From positions 2,914,001 to 2,978,000 of the forward strand of contig NC_133025.1 in NCBI RefSeq assembly GCF_048771995.1: 64,000 nucleotides of DNA, in the 5' to 3' direction. The DNA is from Taeniopygia guttata. Taxonomy: Eukaryota; Chordata; Aves; Passeriformes; Estrildidae. Below, piece by piece: positions 26,293 through 35,994 of the stretch. Made by a program: the position numbers and the translations under genes. Each line of letters starts with the position of its first letter. Position 1 is the first letter of the stretch. Below the pieces are notes generated by a model. It made no database searches. It was not told where the DNA came from and saw only the letters and a program-made list of their open reading frames with translations.

Positions 26293-26433
26293 TGGGGGAA
26301 TCACCATGCCAGGAAGAGTTCAAAAAATGTGTAGATGTGGTTCTTAGGGACCTGGTTTAGTGATGGGCTTGATAATAAAGGGTTAGACTCAATTATCTTA
26401 GAGGTATTTTACAACCCCAACTATTCTATGAAT
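26293..26433 (+). mobile_element. CR1 LINE, 3' tail
   Basis: 'gaatcaccatgccaggaag', 'agttcaaaaaatgtgtagat', 'gggacctggtttagtgatg' and the terminus 'ggttagactcaattatctta ... actattctatgaa'. It sits just downstream of the older CR1 and may be either its own end or a second insertion; the intervening 150 bases are unclear. Confidence 0.85.
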
Positions 26434-26855
26434 AAATGGTGAAGGACCTGGGACTTTGTCCCGGCCTTTCAGGAGGGCAGCTCTCTGGAATATTTTCTGG
26501 ATCAGCTTCAAGGCTCCTGAAGAAGTTTTTCCTCTTCAGTTTTTCACATTTCCTGTATTATGTTATGCAGGATTTGAAGTCCTCAAATTTTTCTCAGGTT
26601 CTTGGAGGTTTGAGGACAAACCAAACCTCACTGCTCTGCGGTTGTGTCATGAAGCTGTTGTTGCCTCTCTGAATTAGGGGCAGATCAGGAGAGGAAAAGG
26701 ATTTAACTCTACAAAAGAATATTTTCTGTGCCAGAATTCAATTCTACAGAATCACATAAGGCCCCAGGAATAGAGTCGCAGTGCAAAGCAAATGAGATCT
26801 GCACTGCTGCCATTCCTGTATGACATTATCCATGGCATAGTACCTCCTTCATCAT
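26434..26855. other. Unique intergenic DNA
   Basis: No gene or repeat recognised before the pentamer array. Confidence 0.45.
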
Positions 26856-27440
26856 CCTCTCCTCTCCTCTCCTCTCCTCTCCTCTCCTCTCCTCTCCTCT
26901 CCTCTCCTCTCCTCTCCTCTCCTCTCCTCTCCTCTCCTCTCCTCTCCTCTCCTCTCCTCTCCTCTCCTCTCCTCTCCTCTCCTCTCCTCTCCTCTCCTCT
27001 CCTCTCCTCTCCTCTCCTCTCCTCTCCTCTCCTCTCCTCTCCTCTCCTCTCCTCTCCTCTCCTCTCCTCTCCTCTCCTCTCCTCTCCTCTCCTCTCCTCT
27101 CCTCTCCTCTCCTCTCCTCTCCTCTCCTCTCCTCTCCTCTCCTCTCCTCTCCTCTCCTCTCCTCTCCTCTCCTCTCCTCTCCTCTCCTCTCCTCTCCTCT
27201 CCTCTCCTCTCCTCTCCTCTCCTCTCCTCTCCTCTCCTCTCCTCTCCTCTCCTCTCCTCTCCTCTCCTCTCCTCTCCTCTCCTCTCCTCTCCTCTCCTCT
27301 CCTCTCCTCTCCTCTCCTCTCCTCTCCTCTCCTCTCCTCTCCTCTCCTCTCCTCTCCTCTCTCCTCTCCTCTCCTCTCCTCTCCTCTCCTCTCCTCTCCT
27401 CTCCTCTCCTCTCCTCTCCTCTCCTCTCCTCTCCTCTCCT
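26856..27440. repeat. (CCTCT)n pentanucleotide array, about 585 bp
   Basis: Almost perfect tandem CCTCT, roughly 117 units. The only break I see is a phase shift near 27359-27362, where the register changes by two (or minus three) bases. The plus strand is pure pyrimidine. Frames of 205-233 codons in both directions (Leu-Ser-Ser-Pro or Arg-Arg-Gly-Glu-Glu) arise only because the unit has no stop in some frames. Confidence 0.98.
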
Positions 27441-29090
27441 TTTCTCTTTTCATGGGTAAAAAACCCCACTCTATTATGGGATATTAGTGAGCTAATCTAA
27501 GGAAGTTTAGGCAGGCAGATAATTCAGAAATATTTCGCTCTCCTCCAGCAGCAGAAACAATCAGTGGGAACCTTGTCTGCTATGGACAGAGCTGGATATT
27601 TTCACTGGTACAAGTGGTACAAGAGGCACAAGAGAGTTTGAAGAAGGCAAAGCCCTTCTGAAAGAGTAGAAATGCCAGAGTTCAGGTTATGAAGTTCAGC
27701 CAGGTCATGGAATGACTGGGGACAGGTGTGTTTTAAAGCCCTACAAGCGCCCTGGCTTGTTCCCCCTCTCTCCATCTCTCATGAAGGTTTAGCTGAGGTA
27801 CAGGTTAGTTTTCATGATGGATTCACCTCGTCCATTTGCAAGCCAAGGTGCTGGAAGCACTGATACCTGAAGATATCAGACATTCAGCCTTGGAGAAGTG
27901 ATGAGGGGACACACACACACACTTGAGAGCCTGCAGCAGCCAGGCTGGTGCCAGAATCATCCTGGGAACACGTAGGCTGGGTGTGGAGGCAGAACAGACG
28001 GCTGTCAGTGCTGTGTTTAGAAACACGGGACAAGGAGGTGCAGCAAGAGTCAACAATTTGAGGTCATGCACCCAGTGGAGATTCAACCCCTGTGTCCTGC
28101 ATGACGTCCCCTAAAACTGTCTTTCCTTCTGACAGCCCCTGGCTGGAGAGCAGCACGAGCAGCACCCAAGCTGGGCTGGACACAGGAATTTGGGAGGGAT
28201 AGCCCGTGGTGAACACAGTGGATGGGTGGAGCAGTCACACCGAGTTATCATCTGTGGGGAAAATCACTCTGCCCAAAGGGACTGGGATGAGCCAGGCTGA
28301 GGATGCTGTAATTGAATAGAAATACCTGTGCTTTCCTGCAGTTCAGCTAATCCACATTAGCAGTTCACTTGGATTTCCTTCCCTCTGACAACAAGAGCAC
28401 AGAATCGAGGGATTTTAGGACGAAAACGCACCAGGTACATTTTTAACAAAAGATGATTTAAGTGAAAAATGCTGGCCACCTTTTGCCTCTCCTCCACTCA
28501 GACTGACCTTCACCCAATCTTTAGAGAATAATTTATCTGGGGAGTGAATATGCAGCAGGTTGCTCTTCCCTGGACAGGTCCCTGTCTCCAAGCACAAAGC
28601 AGGCTGAGGTCAGCACAGGTAGCTGAGTTTTCATTAGGAACAGATCCTTTTATTGTGGTTTGCAGTTCTGGACACAGAGATCAGGAGGGAGATCAGGTTG
28701 CCTGCTCTTACCTTTATCAGGTCTTTCTTTCAGCAGGTGACATCATCTTATTGATAAAGGTCAGGTTGGCCTCAGCTCCTTTCTGACTCATTGAATATTA
28801 GAGATGGCTGGAGGCAGGGCAGGCGGTGATGTGATGTGACAAGGCAGGAGGGAGCACACCAGCAGTGCAGCAGGACACAGGCTGCAGGAAGGGCCATGCC
28901 ATGATCCATTGTGACAAGGGCAGAGCTGTGGATGGATGGTCCAGTGGCCTGAAGTGACCCAGCAAAGGCAAGGATAGAGAGAGGCCAAAGCCCCTTTGGT
29001 TTGTGTGCAAATGGGACAAATCCAGAGTGACCTTCCTTAGCTGAGGATGGGATTACAGATTTATTCTGTGAGACCTTCTGACATAATGAA
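27441..29090. other. Unique intergenic DNA
   Basis: No gene recognised; a short (CA)n run lies near 27911-27922. Open frames of up to 87 codons show no domain. Confidence 0.5.
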
Positions 29091-29325
29091 CCAGGTCCCT
29101 TCCTTAAAGCTCATCTCATTCCACCTCCTGCCACATGCAGGGACACCTTCCACCACCCCAGGGTGCTCCAAGCCCCATCCAACCTGGCTTTGGACACTTC
29201 TCCAGGAGCACACACAGCTCATCTGGGCACCCTGTGCCAAGGCCTCACCTCCCTAAAAGGAAAGCATTTCCTCCTGACATCTCATCTAAACCTACTTTAT
29301 TTCAGCATAAAGCCATTAATTCTTT
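29091..29325 (-). mobile_element. CR1 LINE, 3' fragment (minus strand)
   Basis: 'ccacctcctgccacatgcag', 'ggacaccttccaccacccc', 'ccaagccccatccaacctgg', 'tctgggcaccctgtgccaag' and 'ataaagccattaattc' in the order of an antisense CR1. Confidence 0.9.
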
Positions 29326-31020
29326 GTTTTAAGATACAGAGCACAGCAGTCCAGGCTGGACCCAGGATGTAGATCCAGCAGAGCAGGGACTCTGCTCTGT
29401 GGAAAAGAGAAGCAGGAGCCTGTGATATCCATCACTTGCCATGTGCTGCTTGACTAACCTGAACATGCCTTTAAAGACATCAGGTTTGCTCCCAGGAGAT
29501 TTCTCCTTCCACCAAAGGGCTGTTTCTCATGAATTCAGCATCCAAGTATTTTGAGAAAAGGGTTCTCTGTTCCTGCAGGCTCAGGAAGGCAGGGACAGCT
29601 AGTAGTTGTTTCCTTCCAGCCCTCTCCCTTTCTCATCCTGTGAAATTTCACACCAGCTGTGGTCACCTGTTTGATTTCTCTTTGAGTGCCTGCCTTCCTC
29701 CACAAATTAATTTTGATTATTGTCTTGCCCGGCAGGGAGGGAACTCTTAGTGGTGTGAGCCTGCAGCACTCACTCTCTTTATACCTTTCTGTTTTTCCCT
29801 TGCACTAAGTCTAATTTTGTGGTTCTCTGCCTTCCCCAAAAATAACCCTCAGACCCAATTCTGAACTGTCATCTTCATTACATCACAGCTGCCTGCAGAC
29901 GGGGCTTATCGCTTGCAATCCACTCAGTTACTTGTGATTAAAACTGATTGCAAACCCAATCCTGGCAGCTCAGCCTGGAAATTGGGAACATCTTTATAAT
30001 TTCTGACAGCAGATCTCGAGGCCTTAGATGAGCCTGGCAGGACAAGATCTTTGCAGGTCGGTGGGAGTGGAGAAGAATATGGATCTGTGAGAAAGGGATG
30101 GTGATTTGGGGAAAAAAAAAAATATAGAAAGGCCCAGGTTAGAACCCCCCAAGCTGAAATTTGGGAAAGGAGGGGGTGAAAATAAAGTTCAGCTCTTTGG
30201 ACCTCCAGGACCATCCGTAGGAATAGGTGATGGAGGAAATGGTGCAGCAGAGAAAAGCAGATCCCTGCCCAAGCCTTCACTCAGGTTGGGGCACCAGCAA
30301 CTCGTGGAATCAGTGTGGATATTCCTGGAAAAACAAAAAAAACAACTGTTGTACTTCTTCCCAACAGCAGCAGCAGCACATCACAGTCTCAGGACTCTCC
30401 TGCACTTCTCCATCCTATTCCCTTTGTATAGCTGCAGCCAGTTATCCCCATCTGGATCAGAGCAGGGCTACAAAACTAAATTTTGCAGAGTGACAGAGCC
30501 TTAAATGTGCTCAGAGGGTTTGGATCTTGCTCCAGACCTGGAAGTTTGAGTGAGCTGCCCCACCTGTCTGCTGGCCTGAATTTTGGCTTGATTTCAGAGA
30601 TATATATACATGGAATTAACTGTGGACTTTATATTTATTATAGAATATATGCAAATTTTAAATTAATAAATAAAATATTGTAAAATACCATAAATATTAC
30701 ATATATTTATATCACAAGTAATTTGTTTTTCCCCACCTGCTCTTGTTGGGGATCCAGTACTTTGTGTTGAACTACAGCCTGATTTCCAGAGTTTGTTCTG
30801 AGGTGACAGAAAATCCACCAGATTCCTCAGGACCTTTTCCCAGCATGTTAAATCATCTCCCTGATTCACCTTAGTCTTTATTTCCTGCAGCCTGACTTGA
30901 GCAATGTTTTTTTTAATTTCCTCTGAAACTCTCCTGCAGAATCAGCTGAACATCTCCACAAGGAGGTGCCTCTCCAGCATCACCCCAGGAACAGAACGGG
31001 GTAAGTTTGACACGTCTCCT
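29326..31020. other. Unique intergenic DNA
   Basis: No gene recognised. An AT-rich stretch with 'tatatata' words lies at 30598-30715, and an A tract near 30113-30122. Confidence 0.45.
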
Positions 31021-31110
31021 GCTCAGCGTTTGTCCTCCAGACTTCTGAGTCACTTTTGCTGCTCTCCTCTGATTTCTCTCCAGGATAGACATCCAATGCT
31101 CCCTTGCAGG
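31021..31110 (-). mobile_element. Possible CR1 fragment (minus strand)
   Basis: 'gcgtttgtcctccagacttc' and 'ttgctgctctcctctgattt' resemble the antisense CR1 stretch that contains 'ctccagacccttcaccagc' and 'tctctggac'. Short and diverged, so only a tentative call. Confidence 0.4.
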
Positions 31111-31484
31111 GACATCAGAGCTGGGTGTCCCCACTTTTCCCATGCCCAGATGAGAAATGACTCTCCTCATCCCACTCAATCCCAGCTCTGCATCCAAGGA
31201 CTGAGTCAGTCCTTCTCAGGGATTTCAGGCATTGCTCTGAGACTTTTTTGTCAAATCATTGAACTGGAGCTGCTGCCTTTCAGCACAGATTCTCCCCCTC
31301 CTGCCCATGCTCCAAGAGATTTTTTTTTTTCAATTAAAGCAAACCTTTGCAGAGAGTCTGTGCCCTGGCACCATCTAGCTCAAGGCATGGAGCTGACGTG
31401 CCTCTGCCAGGAGCCCAGTCACGAAGACTGTCAGAAAAACACCCAAAAGACTCTGATTTTCTGCATCAGAGGAGGATCTCAAGA
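31111..31484. other. Unique intergenic DNA
   Basis: Part of a 228-codon plus-strand frame (30904-31590). That frame runs through the CR1-like pieces at both ends, has no recognisable domain, and I do not call it a gene. Confidence 0.4.
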
Positions 31485-31545
31485 TGCCCCTGGATCCCTG
31501 GCAGTGTCCCAGGCCAGGCTGGACAGGGCTGGGAGTTACTTGGAA
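31485..31545 (+). mobile_element. CR1 LINE fragment, about 60 bp
   Basis: 'cccctggatccctggcagtg' and 'tcccaggccaggctggacag' match the mid-3' part of CR1, nearly identical to the same stretch of the fuller CR1 about 520 bp downstream (32024-32055). The CR1 3' terminus is absent, so this is a broken piece. Confidence 0.7.
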
Positions 31546-31726
31546 TTTTTTGTGGCTCTGCTTTGGCAGAGCTGCTCTTCCATTGGCTAAAAATCAGAGT
31601 AATTCTTGGAGAGTGTTTCAGGGACAGGGTAGTAAGGGTTGGGTAGTAACCCTGCTTTTTCCAGCTGGGGGAATGAGTTATTTGGGTTTAGCAATGGGAT
31701 ATTCCACCCTGGACCCATTGCAGTGG

Positions 31727-32157
31727 TTGCAGAGGAGGTTTCAGAGATACTCCAAGGGCTGGAGCCCCTCTGCTCTGGAGCTGGGGGTGCTCACCTGGAG
31801 AGGAAAAAGCTCCAGGGAGAGCTCAGAGGGCCTGAAGGAAGCTTTTAGAAAAGAGGAAAAATAAAAGCTGTATGCGTTTTTACCCCTGCAGATACTAATA
31901 GTATGAGGGGAAATGGTTTCAAACTAAAACAGGGAGATTTATGTGGGATATTGGGTAGAAATTGTTCCCTGTGAGGGAGGGGAGACCCTAGAAGAGGCTG
32001 CCCAGAGCAGCTGTGGCTGTCCCTGGATCCCTGGCAGTGTCCAAGGCCAGGTTGGATGGGGCTTGGAGCAGCCTGGGACAGTGGAAGTTGTCTTTGCCTA
32101 CAGCACAGGGTGGAACAGGATGATCTTTAAGGTCCCTTCCAACCCAAACCATTCTTT
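31727..32157 (+). mobile_element. CR1 LINE, 3' fragment, well preserved
   Basis: 'cagaggaggtttcagagat', 'gggctggagcccctctgc', 'agctccagggagagctcag', 'gaggctgcccagagcagctg', 'gtccaaggccaggttggatg' and the terminus 'gatgatctttaaggtccc / ttccaacccaaaccattc'. Ordered and close to the canonical CR1 3' region, so comparatively young. Confidence 0.92.
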
Positions 32158-34017
32158 GGCTCTGTTCTTACCTCTGAAGCAGCCCCTGGTGCCAAGGGAA
32201 AGGAACAGCTCCTCCTAAAGGGATGTGCATCCAAAATTATGGGTAAGATTTGCCAAGTTAGAGTTGTGTGTTTACCACAGTGGCACCTTTATCTTGAATT
32301 CAATATGCCCACCCTTTGGGACCGTTTTCACCATAATTAATTTTTAAGGTTAGGAAAGGAAGAATTTAAGCCATTTACACCCCTCTCCTTCAAGAAATGA
32401 GTTTCCTGCCTTTATTTTTTGCATGCCTTCATTTCCTGCCTTCATTTCCCCTGCTTTTGAAAGGAGAAAAATGTTCTGTTTGCACAAGTGAAGCCCAGGG
32501 TGACATATCTTCCCTCCCAGAAAACCCCTCCACCTCTGGGTGAAGTGTGGCATCTGTCTGAGGGCACAGGGAATGTTCTTATGTTCACAACAGCCCAGAG
32601 CCAGGTCCTGCTGCATTAACTGGGACACTGAGCAGAGCACTGCATTTATTTGGAATAATGAAGGGAATTGTCCCAAGTGGGAAGTGCCCAGGGCACACTG
32701 CAGACCCTGAATGAGATGCTTGGCTTGCAAGGTCCTGGCTTGAAGTGTTTGGCTGCCAGCAAATCATTGCTGGCATCTTGGCAGTGCTGTAAATACCACA
32801 GACATCCCATCTTTTCCTTTGGCTCCTGCCCTGGGAGTCCCTCTTGTCATCAGCTCTTGCTCATTCTCCATAGACACAATTTAGATGCGATTGTGGCTGT
32901 GGTTGTGGTGACCTTGCTGTTCTGGTGGCTGTAAAATCACCTTGAAGACCTGCATGGACATCCCTGGTGAGTGGGAAAGGTTGGAGGTAAAGATGCTTGG
33001 GTTTACAGGCTGCTAAAAATGAAAATAAACCGTGTTGCTTTGGATCTGTAGGAGGAGGATGATTGTTCTGTGCAAAGGCAGAGTTTGGAGGGAGAGAACA
33101 TTCCCACATCTGCTGTGGGACTTGCAAACAGTCCCTCCATGGCACAGAGTCAGAGCCACTCATCCCTCACATGAGGGGGATGAGGTGGAACAAAAAACGA
33201 GGGGAATTTGCATCACCAGGCTCACATTTTCCCTACAGCTTTTTATGATTCAGGCTTCCAAACCCAGCCTGGCTACCGAAAGCAGACTCCTGCTTTTAAA
33301 CAGCACTAAAATTAAGGGGCAGAGATTCTTCCTCAGGATGCCAGTGCCAGTGCCCAGCAAGAATTAACATGCTGCAGCCAAGAGGCTGCCAGTGACAAGC
33401 AGCAGCTTTGAAGGTCACCTCGCCTTCAAGTAAATAAATAAATAGTAAATAAGAAATCAGGCAGCAATTAATAAACCAGAGACATTCCACTGGCTTGGAC
33501 TCGATTTTTTTCTTTTTTTTATATTTCTTCTCTGCTCTTTTCACTTTCACATCCTCAAAGGTCAGTGCTGGTAGGAGACCCCCTCTCACTGCTGATGCAC
33601 ACTGAAGCACCTTCTCCTGTCTCAGAGGCCCTGAGACCAGCCCAGAGCCCAAGCTGGGAGCACAAATCCTGTCATCCCACAGCTGATGGCTGCAATGAGA
33701 CTTTCTGTCGGTCCCAGCCCGTGACAGATGGGAGGACACTCTGCAAATACCGGGTTTGCCTCTTAGACCACAATCCTTGCCTTTTACACCACAATCCTCC
33801 TTGCTCAAGGGAAGTGGTGGTGCCAGGTGTTTGTTTGCCTGATCCTCCCTGCCGTGCCTAATGAGATCCTGGCTCTGCAAGCTCGGAGTTGACTTTTTCC
33901 AGCAGTTCCTGCAGCTTGGCCACATGGCCATGGAAGAGACAGTCTGAAATCAGGTGGGGAGTTGCGCCAGAGCTATTTCTGATTGTGCTGCTGCCATGCT
34001 GGACCCATCTGCTGCCT
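32158..34017. other. Unique intergenic DNA
   Basis: No gene recognised. A 211-codon minus-strand frame (33296-33931) includes a poly-Lys stretch from a T-rich tract and has no domain I recognise. Confidence 0.5.
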
Positions 34018-34023
34018 CTGAAG

Positions 34024-34784
34024 TGCCGAAGCCCACCCTAGGTTGCACGGTGGCTTCATGTGGTGGAAAAAATCTCTCCTCCAACCCGAGCTTCCAAAGA
34101 AAGGCTCAGCAGTCTCTTGTTCAGTCTCAAGGCAGTTTATTGCAAGTTATCTAAAAGATTTTCTTCTGGGGCTGCTGTGGTTTGCTCACAGCTCAGGCAG
34201 AGGCACACACACACCCTGACATCCTCTCTGACTCCCGACTGCTTCTTCTCTCCCCACCCAGGGCTGTGCTGTCTTTTATATGGTACATTACGTGTTACAT
34301 GGGTACAGTTTTTCCCCAATGCCCATTACCTATATTAAATGGTGCTTTTCTATCTTTTATATGGTACATTACGTGTTACATGGTTACAGTTTTTCCCCAA
34401 TGCCTATTACCTATATTAAATGGTGCCTTTCTACTCTAAACCAATCTGTGAGTGCCAACATCACCAAGAACATGGAGGTAAGGAAGGAGAAAGAGGGACG
34501 ACAGGGCAGGCCCAAATCCCTCCATCTTAAAACCTCTGACCCCCATGTACAAAACCAAAACCCCCCTGTACAGCACTCAAAAATTCTTCCCTCTACTTTG
34601 TGACTACTTCTACTCTAATATCTAAACTTTTGTGACTTCTTGTTCTTCCTGCAAGGTTGGTAAATCATTCCATGGTTCAAACCCAAAATCACAGCTGTTT
34701 CCAGCTGCCTGCCAGGGTCTCAAATGCTTCTGACCTGGGCCTGGAACATCCAAAAATGTCTGAGGGACATTTTGAGTTCCAACA
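34024..34784 (-). mobile_element. Solo LTR, second family, with duplicated promoter segment
   Basis: The element is flanked by perfect 6-bp repeats CTGAAG at 34018-34023 and 34785-34790. On the minus strand it begins TGTTGGAACTCAAA and ends CA. AATAAA (reverse complement of 'tttatt', 34136-34141) and a TATA box (reverse complement of 'cttttatat') give minus orientation and a plausible R region of about 130 bp. It matches the LTR at 42437-43125 along its length. The unusual feature is an 81-bp tandem duplication, 34272-34352 and 34353-34433, so that two TATA boxes are present. No internal proviral genes: a solo LTR, ERVK-like by its duplication length. Confidence 0.9.
34272..34433 (-). repeat. 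81-bp tandem duplication of the LTR core promoter
   Basis: Two head-to-tail copies differing at a few positions (for example 'catgggtacag' versus 'catggttacag', 'gcccattacc' versus 'gcctattacc'). Each contains the TATA-box core at 34273-34281 and 34354-34362. The related LTR at 42437-43125 has one copy. Because 81 is divisible by three, a chance open frame through it shows the same 27 residues twice. Confidence 0.95.
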
Positions 34785-34790
34785 CTGAAG

Positions 34791-35822
34791 GGCTGCTCAC
34801 AGAAGGAGGGGCAGGAGATGGAGACCTGCTTCAGCTCTTTCTTCTCGAGCAGAGAGGCTCACAGCCAAGGGAGGGCTGTGCCTCACCTCTCACAGAGCCC
34901 GGGCTCTCTGCAGGCAGGAATCTGGGTGAGCTGACAGGACACTTTCCCAGGGATGCTCTCCGGGGAGACATGGTGCAGATGCTGCACCAACTGAGCCCAG
35001 TGCTGTCCCAACGGGGACAATGCTCACTCGGGCAAATTTTTGTCACGCTCCAGGTCATAAAACTCATTTCCTGGTATCAGTCGTGGAAAATAACACGTTG
35101 AGGGGCATGACATTCCTAGCTGCCAACCAGCACAGCCTTACCAGGACTCAATATTTTGTCCATGTCACTGGCTACTCCCACATCTAGTCCAGCAGAAGCC
35201 AGAGGTGGATGACAAAGAGGTTTTCTAAAGAAATGCACCTTTAGAACATGCTCATATTCACAGATCTTGTCCTTTTTGTTCTGCCTGTCACTGACTGTTT
35301 GAAATGAGGCCAAACAATCCAGTTGAAGAGGCTCAGGACACTCAATCAGCATCTCATATTGCTGCTATCCACCTCTCCCCTTTCTGCTGGGTAGATTAAT
35401 ATATCTATAAAAACATGGGATGCCATATATTTAAGGATCCCTGACCAGCAGTGTGAAGAAATTCTCTCATTCACCAGCAATGTGAAGAGGAGCTCTCCAT
35501 AGTCTATAGAAAAATTCCATGTTTTCCAGCAGGCTTGTAACCATGGAGTTCATCCTGCAGTGCAAGGGAAAGCAGGATGCCTGTTTAGGGAAAACCCTAA
35601 CCCTGAACCCCATATAGTGAGAAACTATAACTTCTAGAAACAATGAATGCTCTGAAAAGAGCATCCCTGAGGCAATGAGAGACAGTGGGGACAGGCAACA
35701 GAACTTGTAGATGCTCTAGGAATAAGCAAAACTGTGTTTTGTTATTAAAGAAGTACAACCTGGTGGTGTTTTCTTCTTTCTGTTGTAGCCCAATGTCACA
35801 GCTTCTTTGCATCACAATGAAC
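34791..35822. other. Unique intergenic DNA
   Basis: No gene recognised. Open frames up to 125 codons (34724-35101) begin inside the LTR and have no recognisable domain. Confidence 0.5.
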
Positions 35823-35994
35823 AGGGTGCCCAGAGCAGCTGTGGATGCCCCATCCCTGGAAGTGGCCAAAGCCAGGTTGGACAGGGCTTGGAGAACCTGG
35901 AGTAGTGGAAGGTGTCCCTGCCCATGGCAGGGGGTTGGAACTGGATGATCTTTAAGATCCCTTCCCACCCAAACCATTCCATGATTTTATGATA
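35823..35994 (+). mobile_element. CR1 LINE, 3' fragment
   Basis: 'cagggtgcccagagcagctg', 'gatgccccatccctggaag', 'ggaaggtgtccctgcccatg' and the terminus 'tggatgatctttaagatccc ... ccatgattttatgataa'. Confidence 0.93.

Noticed and set aside
26752..27487. 205-233-codon frames of Arg-Arg-Gly-Glu-Glu or Leu-Leu-Ser-Ser-Pro
   Set aside because: Produced by the CCTCT pentamer, not a protein gene.
34060..34180. Possible retroviral coding remnant near the 34-kb LTR
   Set aside because: The sequence aligns with the R/U5 of the sister LTR and not with a gene.
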